From positions 21,179,645 to 21,243,644 of the forward strand of contig OV121088.1 in the NCBI GenBank assembly GCA_921293015.1: a stretch of 64,000 bases of DNA, read 5' to 3'. The position numbers and the translations under genes are program-made. Positions 11,340-23,250 of this stretch are shown in pieces. The DNA is from Phorcus lineatus (Eukaryota > Mollusca > Gastropoda > Trochida > Trochidae). Positions within the stretch are counted from its first letter, which is position 1; each line of letters opens with the position of its first letter. The notes under the pieces are model-generated. The model was not told the DNA's origin and did no database searches. It saw only the letters and a program-made list of their open reading frames with translations.

Positions 11340-12770
11340 ATCACTTTATATGATACTTTTTATGTTACTGTCCGTATCGTGTATCGTGTGATGTGTTTTA
11401 TGTTACTGTCCGTATCGTGTATCATGTGATGTGTTTTATGTTACTGTCCGTATCGTGTGATGTGTTTGCAATACAGCCCTCATCACGCGTCGTGTGATTT
11501 GTTTGTGTTACTATCCTCGTTTCATGTATGTATGTTGTAATGGGATTGGCGTAAATGTCTGTTCATGTTCATATGTGTGTACCGATTCGCGTAACTGTAT
11601 CATGTGGTGTGATTTTCGTAACTGTTACTCGATGTATCGTGTGATGTGATTTGCGTAACTGTCACTCGATGTATCGTGTGATGTGATTTGCATCGTTGTC
11701 ACTCGATGTATCGTGTGATGTGATTTGCGTAACTGTTACTCAATGTATCGTGGGATGTGATTTGCGTAACTGCACTCGATGTATCGTGTGATGTGATTTG
11801 CATAATTGTCACTCGATGTATCGTGTGATGTGATTTGCGTAACTGTTACTCAATGTATCGTGTGATGTGATCTGCGTAACTGTTACTCAATGTATCGTGT
11901 GATGTGATTTGCGTAACTGCACTCGATGTATCGTGTGATGTGATTTGCATAATTGTCACTCGATGTATCGTGTGATGTGATTTGCATAATTGTCACTTGA
12001 TGTATCGTGTGATGTGATTTGCGTAACTGTTACTCAATGTATCGTGGGATGTGATTTGCGTAACTGCACTCGATGTATCGTGTGATGTGATTTGCATAAT
12101 TGTCACTCGATGTATCGTGTGATGTGATTTGCATAATTGTCACTCGATGTATCGTGTGATGTGATTTGCGTAACTGTTACTCAATGTATCGTGGGATGTG
12201 ATTTGCGTAACTGCACTCGATGTATCGTGGGATATGATTTGCGTAACTGTTACTCAATGTATCGTGAGATGTGATCTGCGTAACTGTTACTCAATGTATC
12301 GTGGGATATGATTTGCGTAACTGTTACTCAATGTATCGTGGGATGTGATTTGCGTAACTGCACTCGATGTATCGTGTGATGTGATTTGCATAATTGTCAC
12401 TCGATGTATCGTGTGATGTGATTTGCGTAACTGTTACTCAATGTATCGTGTGATGTGATCTGCGGAACTGTTACTCAATGTATCGTGGGATGTGATTTGC
12501 GTAACTGCACTCGATGTATCGTGTGATGTGATTTGCATAATTGTCACTCCATGTATCGTGTGATGTGATTTGCGTAACTGTTACTCAATGTATCGTGGGA
12601 TGTGATTTGCGTAACTGTCACTCAATGTATCGTGGGATATGATTTGCGTTACTGTCACTCCATGTATCGTGTAATGCGATTTGCGTAACTGTCACTCAAT
12701 GTATCGTAGGATATGATTTGCGTTACTGTCACTCCATGTATCGTGTAATGTGATTTGTGTTTCTGACTTC
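11340..12770. repeat. 37-bp minisatellite with A-B-C higher-order structure
   Basis: About 31 units in the core (11590-12765), preceded by longer related units (11360-11470). Three variants recur: A (GTAACTGTTACTCAATG, 37 bp), B (GTAACTGCACTCGATG, 36 bp) and C (ATAATTGTCACTCGATG, 37 bp), all followed by TATCGTGTGATGTGATTTGC-like sequence. The order A-B-C or A-B-C-C repeats at least six times, giving a 110- or 147-bp higher-order unit. The right end decays into diverged copies to about 12860. Confidence 0.95.
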
Positions 12771-12860
12771 ATCATCTATTGTGTAATTATTTACATTACT
12801 ATCGTTTTCAAGTATCATGTGACTTGCATTACTGTTCCTATCATGTATTGTGTGATATCA

Positions 12861-13560
12861 CGACGTTCCTATCCTCATAATGCGTTGTCATCTATGAAGA
12901 TATGTAACATTTTGTAAAAAGTGCAATTTGAGAAATATGTAATTTGGTAGAATATCAGTTTTCAGTTCGGAAACAATCGCTGCCTAAACTTCTCGATCTT
13001 TACCAACTGTTGCGAAAATAAACGTGGTAAGGTTGTTGGCGCTAGGACGACACACGCTCTAGAGGTAATCCCGACATCTGTTCACCTTCTGTTGGCTAAT
13101 CTGCCAAGACCCGGGTGAAATAGTTTTATATCTAATCAAAGAAACGTTTGATAATGCAATTAAAGGAAATCGAAGCCAGTCAGATCGCTACAACATTAAA
13201 ACGTAATCACTTTATAGAACATTGGTTGCGAAACGGCACTGTGTGTTGACTGTGGATCAAGGTTTCTGTTGTCAACAAGGTTAATTGCATCTGCATTGTA
13301 CGAGCAATGCTTGAATAAAGACAACCCGCGTTTGCGGCAATCTTACAGAAAGAAATCACTTTAAGTTTGATTAATCAAACCTGATACATATAATACGATT
13401 TGATCTAAAATCATTCATAACATAAATATGAAAGGACAATAATGGTTGATGTGTTTTTGATCTGTTATAGACAATGCAGATAGTTGATAGATCTTACATA
13501 ATACAGCTAGGCAAAGGTTTCTTTGAGTCTTCATTTAAAAATTGAAATCGTGTAAAATAA
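12861..13560. other. No feature seen (intron)
   Basis: About 0.7 kb of AT-rich intronic sequence without recognised structure. Confidence 0.4.
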
Positions 13561-13564
13561 AGTA

Positions 13565-13790
13565 GTTTTAAATTAATTTTATCAATGGTCTAATTCGCCG
13601 CATCTCCGGTGTGGAGGCAGGCTAGACATGGCTAGTTCATGCAAGTACATTTTAAACGTTACGAATTTAAATTCATTTATTCTCAAAAACGCCACCGACG
13701 GTGGTACATGAGCATAGAAAAATATAACAAAGAAATATACATAGTTTCCAAGATGAACAGATGAAATTTTCATTTAACGAGTAACAAGAG
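13565..13790 (-). mobile_element. LINE 3' end with CCACCGTCGGTGG hairpin
   Basis: On the minus strand the 3' UTR carries CCACCGTCGGTGG (13704-13692), then TTTTGAGAATAAAT and an AT-rich tail. The same hairpin occurs in the LINE at 14150-15120 on the opposite strand, and TTTTGAGAATAAAT recurs at 20351. Little coding sequence remains. Confidence 0.65.
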
Positions 13791-13886
13791 ACTGAAGATA
13801 GGTATAAGCATTGAATAAAAGATTCATGGTACGGAAGTATCTATCAACTGTAGCATAAGAGAATAGGTAGAAGTAGAGAGGTAAAA

Positions 13887-13925
13887 AGAGAGAGAAAGAG
13901 AGAGAAAGAGAGAGAAAGAGAGAGA
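13887..13925. repeat. (AGAGAGAAAG)n microsatellite
   Basis: Four near-perfect purine 10-mers. Confidence 0.9.
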
Positions 13926-14149
13926 TTTTTTCGTTTGGGAGATATTATATACCTTTACAAAACTATGATTGTGATCTATATTATATCAGTCTCGTTTTAG
14001 ATGAGCTATCTTTATGATTATGATTACATGTATGACATGATTATGCTAGATGTAATGTATCGATAAGCTATTAAGAATAAATGAAACTAAACAGTCTTAC
14101 AATTCAATGCCACATTGTAAATAAAACATCAAGAACAGATTTTTAACGC

Positions 14150-15120
14150 TTTGTGTTATATTTTTCTAAAATCAACTTTTATTAGAAACAACATCAACCC
14201 ACTTGTCACTTATAATTGGAAATATATGAAGAATTTGAATATGTTTATATGTAATGAAAGATTGGGAAAAGATAAACATGAGGGCAAAACAAATAAGTCT
14301 GTTGCCGACTATGTAATATCATCGCCGATGTGTTTACCGCTATTTGGAAACTTTGAAATACTCGACTTCTCACCTTTATACTCCGATGTTCATTTCCCAC
14401 TCCATTCCACGCAGTCGTTTGCAGTTAGTAATCCAGTAATGAATGAACACACCCACTATGCTTCAGAACATCCAAAAAAGATACAACATCTTTTAGACCA
14501 AATCGTAATGATTCTTACAAATCGGAATTTTTTTGTAACAACAGACGTTAACAAACTTTTCTCAATCAACAGGCTCAATCTGATCATGCTAGCTCTGATG
14601 AAATCAACGACCTTGCTTCAGGTATCGCACAAATGCTTGTGCAGGCTGCTCGTGATACATTCCAAGTACAAAGTCGTCGTGATTTTAAACCAAAACAAAA
14701 GAAGCAGAATAAACCATGGTTTAATAATGGGTGTAGAATTATGAGAGAAAAATTCCATAAACCGAAGAAGAAATACAACAAATATAACAACAATAACAAC
14801 ACCTACAAACCGTGTAACCTGCAATTGATATCAAAATCTTATAAGAAATGTTTGGATAGACACATGAAATTACATGAAAGGAATATGAAAGTGAAGTTAA
14901 GGGAAACATAAGATATTCAACCAAAGAGTACTGGAAGTTGTTGAATAAAAATAACAAATCATCGCGTATATACCCTGACCTAGATACGTTCTACACGTTC
15001 TTTAAAATCTGCATACCTTAAAAGCCATATTGGTGCATGTCTATTTATATGTGTTTATGTACACTATCCTCATGTACCACCGTCGGTGGGTATTGAGAGA
15101 TGAAAACCTTGAACCTTACT
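14150..15120 (+). mobile_element. LINE relic: endonuclease end plus linker, then 3' UTR
   Basis: The frame from about 14250 reads NERLGKDKHEGKTNKSVADYV, then FEILDFSPLYSDVHFPL, the C-terminal part of a LINE AP-endonuclease (SDVH block). After a shift, PWFNNGC and a Lys/Asn-rich linker (14700-14910) lead to YWKLLNKNNKSS and LDTFYTFF near 14990. The same linker-to-RT junction is seen at 5640 in the other copy. Sequence then jumps to a 3' UTR with hairpin CCACCGTCGGTGG (15077-15089) and TTGAACCTT, so the RT has been lost by internal deletion. Confidence 0.75.
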
Positions 15121-15710
15121 CCATGTAAAATAAACGTTATTTTCTATTGGATTTCACGAAAACGTTAGGCTACCGAACAGCTTCGACGTTGTACACTTGA
15201 TTTAAGGTCGAGTTCATTTTCATTCCTTAAATAATGTTTCAGTGCCTCTAATGTGGACCATGCAATTCAGATATTCAGATCTTTTAAGAGAAAATCTAGT
15301 TTCAAATATGTTGTTTGTTGTCAACTTTCAGAAAAATAAATATAATAATCTCGAAAGAAGTTCAATAAAAGGACACCAAGTGCTGCAAAAGATGCCAATT
15401 AACATATCATTGGTTATTGGTTCAAACCGCGCAGGAAACAGGAAATAACAAAGAATCGATCTAGTGTATGAAGAATGAAAAGCAAACAAATAAGACTGAG
15501 TGAAGGTGGCTACCATAGTCCTAAACAAACAACAGTTCTGTGTTGGTTACGTCACTTTTTGACTGCAGGACTACAGTTGTGCTGGAAATAAAGTAAAAAG
15601 GCATTCTTTCACTTTTTTAGTTTTGAAACCTTATTTGGAATACATTTTTAAAACAGTGATTTATGCCTGCGATGTTTTTTTAAAATAGAGGTTATTCGAG
15701 TTTAGGGATC
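15121..15710. other. No feature seen (intron)
   Basis: AT-rich sequence; a 68-codon plus-strand frame near 15242 has no recognisable motif. Confidence 0.4.
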
Positions 15711-15716
15711 TCAACT

Positions 15717-16632
15717 GAACACCAAAAGAAATATGACACCGCTCTAAATTGGAATATTATAAAAAAAAACCACGTGCATAGAAAACTCATGAGTTTGATG
15801 ACATACTGTCTTTGATTAGTATCTGGTATGCCCGCCGTTGGCATTCAAACAGACTTTAACTCTTCTCATAAAAGAAAACGTCAGTCGTCTGATGAAAGCA
15901 GGTGGTATCTGTCTCCATTCGTCCATCAATGTAACAATACGTTGTTGACGTGTATGTTGCTGCTGCTGTCCTTACCGGATCCTTCGGTCAATATTATCCT
16001 GTCATGTCACATGACATTCTTCTGCTGTTAATTTCGGCATTGCAATCGAATAATGGTATAAAATGATGAATACAGAGGCATTTTATACCCGTTTCAAACT
16101 ATTTCATGCGAGGTAAAATTCCGGTTCCAATGGCTACCTTTTGGGAACATGATTCATCAGATGAAAACACAAATGTGTAACATTTTCATTAGTTAGTAAG
16201 ATTAAGAAAAATAAAGCCGGTTAACATATGTCAAAGCTTCCTTAAACAGTCGAAATTCATTTGGACGTAAACCTTTATCTTAGAATTGTTGAATTGTGCT
16301 TAGATGCGAAAAGATACAAATAAAAGTATTTGGTCATTGTTTAAAGGAAATAACGAATGAATCCGAACCCAAACATTACTGATTTCATTTTGAACAACTT
16401 TGCACGCAAAATAAAAAAAGACAAGAACATTTTCGCTCAATTTTCTACCTTTTTTACAATTTCCCCTTTCATTTTTCTATGATCTAAAATAGGACAACTG
16501 ACCTCAGCAATGAAACTATCGGTAAATTCTCAAGTCTGTTATTTTTGCACAGAAGACTAAACCAAGTTCCTCTGAATGCATAACATTTTTGATATTTAAC
16601 TGTAAAGAGGTGTAACATTTCTTTTGGTGTTC
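15717..16632 (-). mobile_element. Tc1-like transposon, internally deleted
   Basis: 24-bp terminal inverted repeats begin GAACACCAAAAGAAAT (15717) and end as its complement (16609-16632), with 22 of 24 positions matching. On the minus strand at about 15960-15826 the C-terminus of a Tc1 transposase is readable: LMDEWRQIPPAFIRRL, then MRRVKVCLNANGGHTRY and a stop. Tc1 proteins typically end in an R-ARGGHT-Y motif. The catalytic core is gone, so this is a non-autonomous deletion product. Confidence 0.8.
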
Positions 16633-17390
16633 TTTTGGTACTTTATGTTCATATTTTATAAACCATTTTGATTTGAAATTCTAATTGGGTACATAAGTTA
16701 TATATTAATTGTGAGCACTCGATTCATTGTTTGAAACGAAAAAAGGATGTTTTTAATAATTAAAAAAAATCTTTTCGAAAGGTAAATGTTTTTTTTCCGA
16801 AAAAAGAATGTTTATTAAATAAGATGAACTGTTACTCTTCCACCACCTCGCATAAGATACTTACTTGCCTGTTAAATCATTCAAACAGTTATACGAGCGA
16901 TGGCAGCGTCAAACATCGGTTGAACCTAGTTCGATTTAAAAATCACTCAAGGCACAAGTGACAAGGTAAAGCTTGATTTATATAGACAGAACACTTATTG
17001 AGCAAAAGACAAGTCGATATTGGGAACATTAATCACATTATCAAGTAATTGGATAAGCAGCGTCGCTAAACGCTTGACACTATGTTTAGCTCAATAAACA
17101 TTTTCTTGAAATAAAAAAACTTCTTAATTATAAACATCGGTTTTGTATAAAACCCTTTGTAAAAACGGCATTATGATCGTTTTTAAACGGACGGTATTGC
17201 TAAAGGCCTCCTGACCGAAGACGTCAAAAGTTATCTAATTACTTTATTTCAAATGGTCATTGAATATTAAAATAGTTGCCTTAGCACTGTGCTGGCAGGT
17301 CTGATTAGTTGGGTTTTTTCATTGAGACATAAAATGTTCTCGGTGAACATGGTTTATTCATTCATTTTTTGGTGCATACAACCGTTGAGA
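16633..17390. other. No feature seen (intron)
   Basis: AT-rich, with A/T-run hairpins near 16740-16810. No element recognised. Confidence 0.4.
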
Positions 17391-17393
17391 ACG

Positions 17394-17860
17394 CACGTGC
17401 ACCCAGCACACATTACAGCATGGTTGCTGTTGCACGTGAAGTCAGCTCACATTACAGCATGGTTACTGTTGCACGTGAAGTCAGCTCACATCACTGCATG
17501 GTGTCTGTTGCACGTGCAATCAAAACGCATTACAGCATGGTTACTGTTGCACGTGCAGTCAAACACATACTAGCATCGTTACTTTTGCACGTGCAGTCAG
17601 CACACTTTACAGTATTTCTACTGTACAGCATATACAGTATGGCTACTGTCGCACGTGAAATCAAATCAAATTACAGAATGGTTATTGTTTCACGTGCAGA
17701 CAGGAAATATCCAGTCAGCACACATTATAGCAGGTTTACTTACGCGTGTGCAGTATGCACATATTAATGCATTGTTATTGTTGCTCGTGCACCCAGCAAC
17801 CATAACAGTATGGCAACTGTTGTACGTGCAGTTAGAACACATGACAGCATGGTTACTGCT
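17394..17860. repeat. 39-bp minisatellite carrying CACGTG E-boxes
   Basis: The unit is close to CATGGTTACTGTTGCACGTG plus AAGTCAGCTCACATTACAG. CACGTG occurs eight times, at 17394, 17433, 17472, 17511, 17550, 17588, 17652 and 17691, mostly 39 bp apart. Later units decay the E-box. The open frame through the array exists because 39 is a multiple of three. Confidence 0.93.
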
Positions 17861-17865
17861 GAAAG

Positions 17866-18262
17866 GACACGAATTACAGCATTGTCAGTGTTACATGTGC
17901 TGGGAGGACACTCACTGCAGCATTGTCAGTGTTACATGTGCTGGGAGGACACTCATTACAGCATTGTCAGTGTTACAGTTGCTTGGAGGACACTCACTGC
18001 AGCATTGTCAGTGTTACATGTGGTGGGAGGACACTCATTACAACATTGTCAGTGTTACAGTTGCTTGGAGGACACTCACTGCAGCATTGTCAGTGTTACA
18101 TGTGCTTGGAGGACACTAACTACAGCATTGTCAGTGTTACATGTGGTGGGAGGACACTCACTGCAGCATTGTCAGTGTTACAGTTGCTTGGAGGACACTC
18201 ATTACAACATTGTCAGTGTTACATGTGCTGGCAGGACACTCATTACAGCATTGTCAGTGTAA
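17866..18262. repeat. 41-bp minisatellite derived from the 39-bp family
   Basis: About nine to ten copies of a 41-bp unit with ACTCATTACAGCATTGTCAG, TGTTACATGTGCTGGGAGG. The core CATTACAGCAT-GT-A-TGTT--A--TG is shared with the adjacent 39-bp array, so one arose from the other. Its ORFs in several frames are repeat artefacts. Confidence 0.93.
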
Positions 18263-19734
18263 CGTATTAGGGCATTTCTTTTGTGGCCTCTGACATGTGT
18301 CAATAAATTTATAATGTATGATTTGTTTTTATCTATGTGAGAACAACCCCCAACTTACGCGCTCGTACTTGAAGGAGAGTTTAGACCAAATTTACACACA
18401 CTTCAGCCTTCATGATCTTACAAATATGTTTTTAATATTTGACTTGACCTTCCTTTACCAATTGGATTTGGAGAATACGTCGTTTAAAGCTTCAACGAGC
18501 GAGTACTGTCAGCTTTCTGTCCGCTATTTTTAAAGCATGACGTGTAAACAAAGCAGCTGTACCTCTATCAATTTTTCAATGGAATGAGGATAAACTATAT
18601 TGATACATTATCTTCAATGTAGACAAAGTTATAATGAAAATTATTTGTTATGCCTTACCACACCCAGGCCTTTCACATTCATACAGCGGACCATTGCAAT
18701 GCTTTTTTTAGGTGAGTTCGCCATTCCTTCACAAATTTCACTCAATAACATATTTAATAGTGTTCCTCCCCAATTTCGTTTCCACAAAAATTACTCCGAC
18801 ATCACTTTCGTTTTAAGGGTACAACAACTACCGCGCCATATCTGGGGGAGAACGGGTAGAAGGGATTGAGGGATGGGGGAAGAGGATGTGGGCACTACCC
18901 GGGACAAAAAGTACACATGTTGATGTACATTGAGGTACCTCCTTCAAACTTTCAGCTTTGGAGATGCAGAAGTTTCTTCACAGAAGTCGAAAATGTATAA
19001 AATTAACGGAAGACAGACATACGACAGACAATGCTTAATATCATATTATCATGTTAGGACTGGTAAAATATACTTTAAGTCGAACATTTAATGAGGAATA
19101 GATAAAATGACGAGGTCACTTGATGATTAAGTCACTCGCAATTACTGGCGGTCGACTGTGAGCTGTTATGACTCTTTCCTGTCGTTCTCAATAAAGATTA
19201 TGCCCCACTTTACAGCCTCCTTAGAACTTTCTGATATAGACTGACATTTATGATCACAGCTATTGATGTTCAGTGTAGTTTTGATAAAGTGCACCGACAC
19301 TTTGACATAAAATGACATTGATTCGAAATGTGATTCATGACATAAACCCGTATGAGTGATTGGCTTGTGTAGGTTTTCTCTGCTGTAGCTTGGCATATGT
19401 TGTATATCCATGTACCTACTTGGGCGAGCTCCGGATTAAACCGGACAAGGTTCGCTAATCCCAGGCTTGACTGTGAGCAAGTGTTGAATCTCCCATTGGG
19501 ATTCCATTTGTTAGGACTGATCACCATCTACTTGGGAATACCTCTGGTTAGACTGGGAGTCAGCGCTGAAACTCTTTGGGACAACCTCGACTTAGAGTTT
19601 AAAATGTTGCTGTATCTGTTTTGGGTGGCTGCGATTGAGTCCGGGAGGTGGGAAGTTTGCAGTGGTGGCTGATTGTGAGTTATAGCTCATTCTCAATCAG
19701 TGTCCACTGCAGCTGCTACGCTCCCCCTCATAAT
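18263..19734. other. No firm feature (intron)
   Basis: A plus-strand frame at 19397-19672 (LTIYLGIPLVRLG-like text) directly before a LINE tail might be more LINE, but no diagnostic block is present. The rest shows nothing recognisable. Confidence 0.35.
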
Positions 19735-20392
19735 TCAAGGTTTAATGCAAAATTCCCGCTGATAACAGAAATTAAATCTATTCTAAAAAGTACAGGTTAT
19801 AGTTACATTTGGCAAAAGCAAGAATTTCAAAGTACGAATTGGCTTGTTAATAGTGTTAAAACTGTACTCCTTGACCAATTTATACAAAATTGGAGAGAGA
19901 AAAAATCTCAATTTTCTAAAGGTTATTATTATGATAAGTTTAAGGATAATTTATGTATTGAAAACTATTTATTGCAACTTCCTTTGAATTTACGTATATA
20001 TATCACAAAACTTAGAACTTGTAACCACAGACTCCCAGTTGAAACTGGTAGATGGTATAAAATTGATAGAGAACATAGATCATGTCCATCATGTAAGCAT
20101 AAGATAGGAGATCAATTTCACTTTATGTTAGAGTGTAATCTTTTAAATGAATTACGAAATAAATATCTTCCTGCATATTATTGTAAACATTCATCAATTG
20201 AAAAATATATTTCCTTTATGTCCATCACATACAAACCGATTCTTGTTAAAATGGCTCTTTATATAAAAAATGGTCTGCGTATGCTCCATTGATATGTATG
20301 TTATTTTATATTCATGTATGTTTTGTTCACTCTATGTCATTATTTATGACTTTTGAGAATAAATTTGACTTGACTTGACTTGACTTGTGACG
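19735..20392 (+). mobile_element. LINE C-terminal domain and 3' end with TTGAC tail
   Basis: The frame to 20292 covers the region after the RT: NWLVNSVKTVLLDQFIQNW, then KLRTCNHRLPVETGRWYKI, then the zinc-binding block CPSCKHKIGDQFHFMLEC and a Lys-rich end. This is the usual C-terminus of the LINE family seen at 5560-7682. The 3' UTR has hairpin GTCAT-TATTT-ATGAC (20336-20350), TTTTGAGAATAAAT and about four TTGAC repeats. It is a heavily 5'-truncated but otherwise open copy, so among the youngest here. Confidence 0.85.
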
Positions 20393-21000
20393 CCCCTTCA
20401 TCGTGCAGGTTGGCCTCGTAAAGACACTCCAGCCAACACAGGCCTGTGTTAACAGCAATTACGACACTATATGTTCATAAAGCCGTGAGATGCAGTTTCA
20501 AGACAAAAATCTGATACTGATCTTTGCTGTGTCATCTGATCGCCTTTCAAGAACTCAAGTTTTTACCTTTTCTGATGGGGAACATAATCTAAACATGTGT
20601 TTACATGTAGTATATAAACAATAGTTTTATGCCAAACTGGATATACATTGTAAACTAAATTCATCAACGCAATTTGCATTATCATTATTTTCACTTGTTT
20701 ATCATCCTGTATTTATCATGAATCCCATGTAACTGACCTCCCTTTAAATGGTTGGAAGTTTTATTCCTATTATGTAAGTGGAGAAAGAATGGTTAAGAGA
20801 CTACATAACATCGATCTCCTTACATCGTTTGTCTTCTATGGTGAATATGTGCGAAAAAAAGGGTATAGAATTGTTAACGAAACTAACATATAGAGACTTA
20901 TCAATTTCAGTTAAATGCCAATTGAAAAAAAACACAACTGGGAGATGAATAACTAAATTTGGCCCAATGTAGGCCCGATGTAGGGCATCGTTAGTGTTCA
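20393..21000. other. No feature seen (intron)
   Basis: Intronic sequence without recognised structure. Confidence 0.4.
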
Positions 21001-21009
21001 TAGTGTAGC

Positions 21010-21310
21010 TATTCTTACAGCTCGGTGGTTGATTCGTCAGTTTTCTGTAGAAAGCCATATAGCTCGGTGGTTGATTCGTCAGTGCTCAGTTGATAATCCT
21101 ATAGATCAATTGTTGTTTCGTCAGTGTTCAGTAGAAATTCATATCCCTCGATTGTTGATCCGTCAGTTTTCAGCAGAACTTCATATAGCTCGATCGTGAT
21201 TTGTCAGGGTTCAGTAGAAATTTATATAGCACGGTTGTTGATTCATCAGTGTTCTGTAGAAATTCTTATAGCTCGGTTTAATTTTTGATTGGTCGGTGTT
21301 TCCTATAACC
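21010..21310. repeat. 42-bp degenerate minisatellite
   Basis: About seven copies of TATAGCTCGGTTGTTGATTC, GTCAGTGTTCAGTAGAAATTCA with many differences between copies. An old array. Confidence 0.85.
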
Positions 21311-21642
21311 ATCAATTGCCTTATTGAGTGACAGGTAAGTGTTAGTGTATGAATGATCTCAGCCAGTTGATTATAGAAGTTACGTTAGACACACCGAGCA
21401 CAGTCAGAGCCTAGTGTCCTTTCTAGACATGTGCAATGTTATGAAGCGCAGAAGAGCGCGTGAAAGCAATTATCATTTGGGCCTAAATAAAGCCCTAAAT
21501 AATGCAAGTAATGGTTTCGCGAAATTCTATCATTGTTTGGATAAAGCTCAAAGGCGCCGCCCGCCCTTTATTCCGCATTAAAGTGCAGTTATTGAGTGAC
21601 AACACGAAACAATGGTTCATGACGTATACAACAGTAGTGTTA

Positions 21643-21696
21643 TGACGTCACTAGCACAACCCTGATCGAGAATTTTCTTTTCAATTCAAGGCCGAT

Positions 21697-21759
<63 letters not shown>

Positions 21760-22000
21760 CATACATAGTTTGAAAACATATTGAGTAGCCTTAACGGCCA
21801 TGTGTTTTGCAAAAGTATCGTTTTGCCACATTAACATCAAACCAATCAGCCTTCGGCCTCGTTCTTAAACTACATCATATCCAGGGCAGAACTGTATTTG
21901 AACACAAATTGTTAAGGCTTCTCTATAACTTAGATGTTAAACTATTTTATTATCGCTGCAGGTATATATGACGCCACAGAAATGTGTAGTAGTGACGTCA
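21643..22000. promoter_or_regulatory. CRE motifs and (TA)n tract in the intron
   Basis: Full TGACGTCA sites lie at 21643-21650 and 21993-22000, with a half site TGACGTA at 21620. A (TA)n run at 21696-21758 separates them. They are 1.3-1.6 kb inside the intron from the donor. Function is inferred only from motif identity. Confidence 0.35.
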
Positions 22001-23240
22001 CAATGTTAACACATCCACAATTTAAATGAACTCGTATTTTCGCGAGAACACAGGATACTAAACAAATACAATAAAATGTTAAAATCGTTAATGATATTGT
22101 GTCAAAATCAGTGCGATCGTTTTAAGCTTATTTAATAACTTTGTATTTAAAAATATTGTCAAATTACAAGTCGTTTAATATCCTCTATGTAGCACGTCCT
22201 ATCAGTGCGTATGGAAGGTGGGTGCAGCCTCTAATAATTCGACACAGCGGAGCGATGTGAAAACCAAAAGTATGTACGTACAAACGTACTTGAAGTGAGC
22301 TACAGTCGATAACCACTTGAGCATCAGGTAAACGGTCTTTCCAATACCTTGTCATACATTTAGAAGCTCTCTCCTCACAGCCGCCAGCAATGACCATGCA
22401 GATGAAAGGACCTATCCCTTGTGACTATCAGAAGAACCATTACCCCTCAGAGCTCGCATGATTAGGAGCAAAGCTTTAGTGTCTTATTTACACTCAAGCA
22501 ATAACATTCTTCTGAGAATCTGACGATTAATATTACGGAGTTATAAACCTTCATATTTCAGTTTAATAAAAGAAATAATATAGCTTATATACATTTTAAT
22601 TATCTATTTAAATTGTTTGGTGATTAATGTCATTTAGGTTTTTGAAAAGGTCTATGATAATATCTTTGAAAAAAAAAAGTTCAGACAAATTCCGAAAACA
22701 AAACGCCAAAAGCACATGGTTTCATGCTATACGGATTTGAAACTACCATAGAGATTCATAACTGGCGACTCCTGTCTGTAAGGTCGGAGCTTGTACTGAG
22801 ATTAGCCATTCTTGCCTTTTCTCAACTGATAGCGCCAGAGTATGCTTAACGGTGTCTTGGATGCCTCCCCTCACGATGTTACATACTCCACATGATTGAA
22901 TGAAAATATTCCCGCTACATATGAGACTGTCAACGCGCGGGAAGCGTTCGGTAGAAACTGTATCATATTCATTTTACCATTTCATTTCCATAATTGTATA
23001 TTAGTTTTGAAAAGCCTATTGCGGTTATGATATCACGACAAAAAGGAACCGATGATAACATAGGGTTTTGTAAAGTGGAATATATAAACGCTGTGTAATT
23101 GCAAGCCAGCGAAAAAGCAAATCTATTGCAATATCTATTTTGTTAAGAGTTAATTTCTGTAATTATCATCACTTCCAATAAAAATGCAATTTTTACATAC
23201 GTGATAACGGTTATGTATCATTAAAGTTAACTGCTTTTCT
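22001..23240. other. No feature seen (intron, next to the donor)
   Basis: AT-rich intronic sequence; nothing recognised besides the extension of the receptor frame past the splice donor to a stop at 23150. Confidence 0.4.
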
Positions 23241-23250
23241 GTATACTCAC

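Larger units (their letters stand above)
497..23250 (-). other. 22.75-kb phase-1 intron of the amine GPCR
   Basis: The donor on the minus strand is GG|GTGAGTAT (junction 23251/23250) and the acceptor is TTTGCAG|CG (junction 497/496). Joining the two exons splits a codon after its first base and carries the reading frame from TM6 (CWFPFFFILPL) to TM7. The position, directly after TM6, is where vertebrate alpha-1 adrenergic receptor genes carry their single large intron (established knowledge, from memory). The intron is filled with LINE pieces, a MITE, a Tc1-like relic and minisatellites, annotated separately. No other host exon was recognised in it. Confidence 0.85.

Noticed and set aside
17369-18270. 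Long repetitive open frames (up to 154 codons)
   Set aside because: Produced by stop-free 39- and 41-bp tandem repeats.
23150-23250. Receptor ending at the stop at 23150
   Set aside because: This would lose TM7; a clear GTGAGT donor at 23250 and a matching TM7 exon at 496 explain the frame better.
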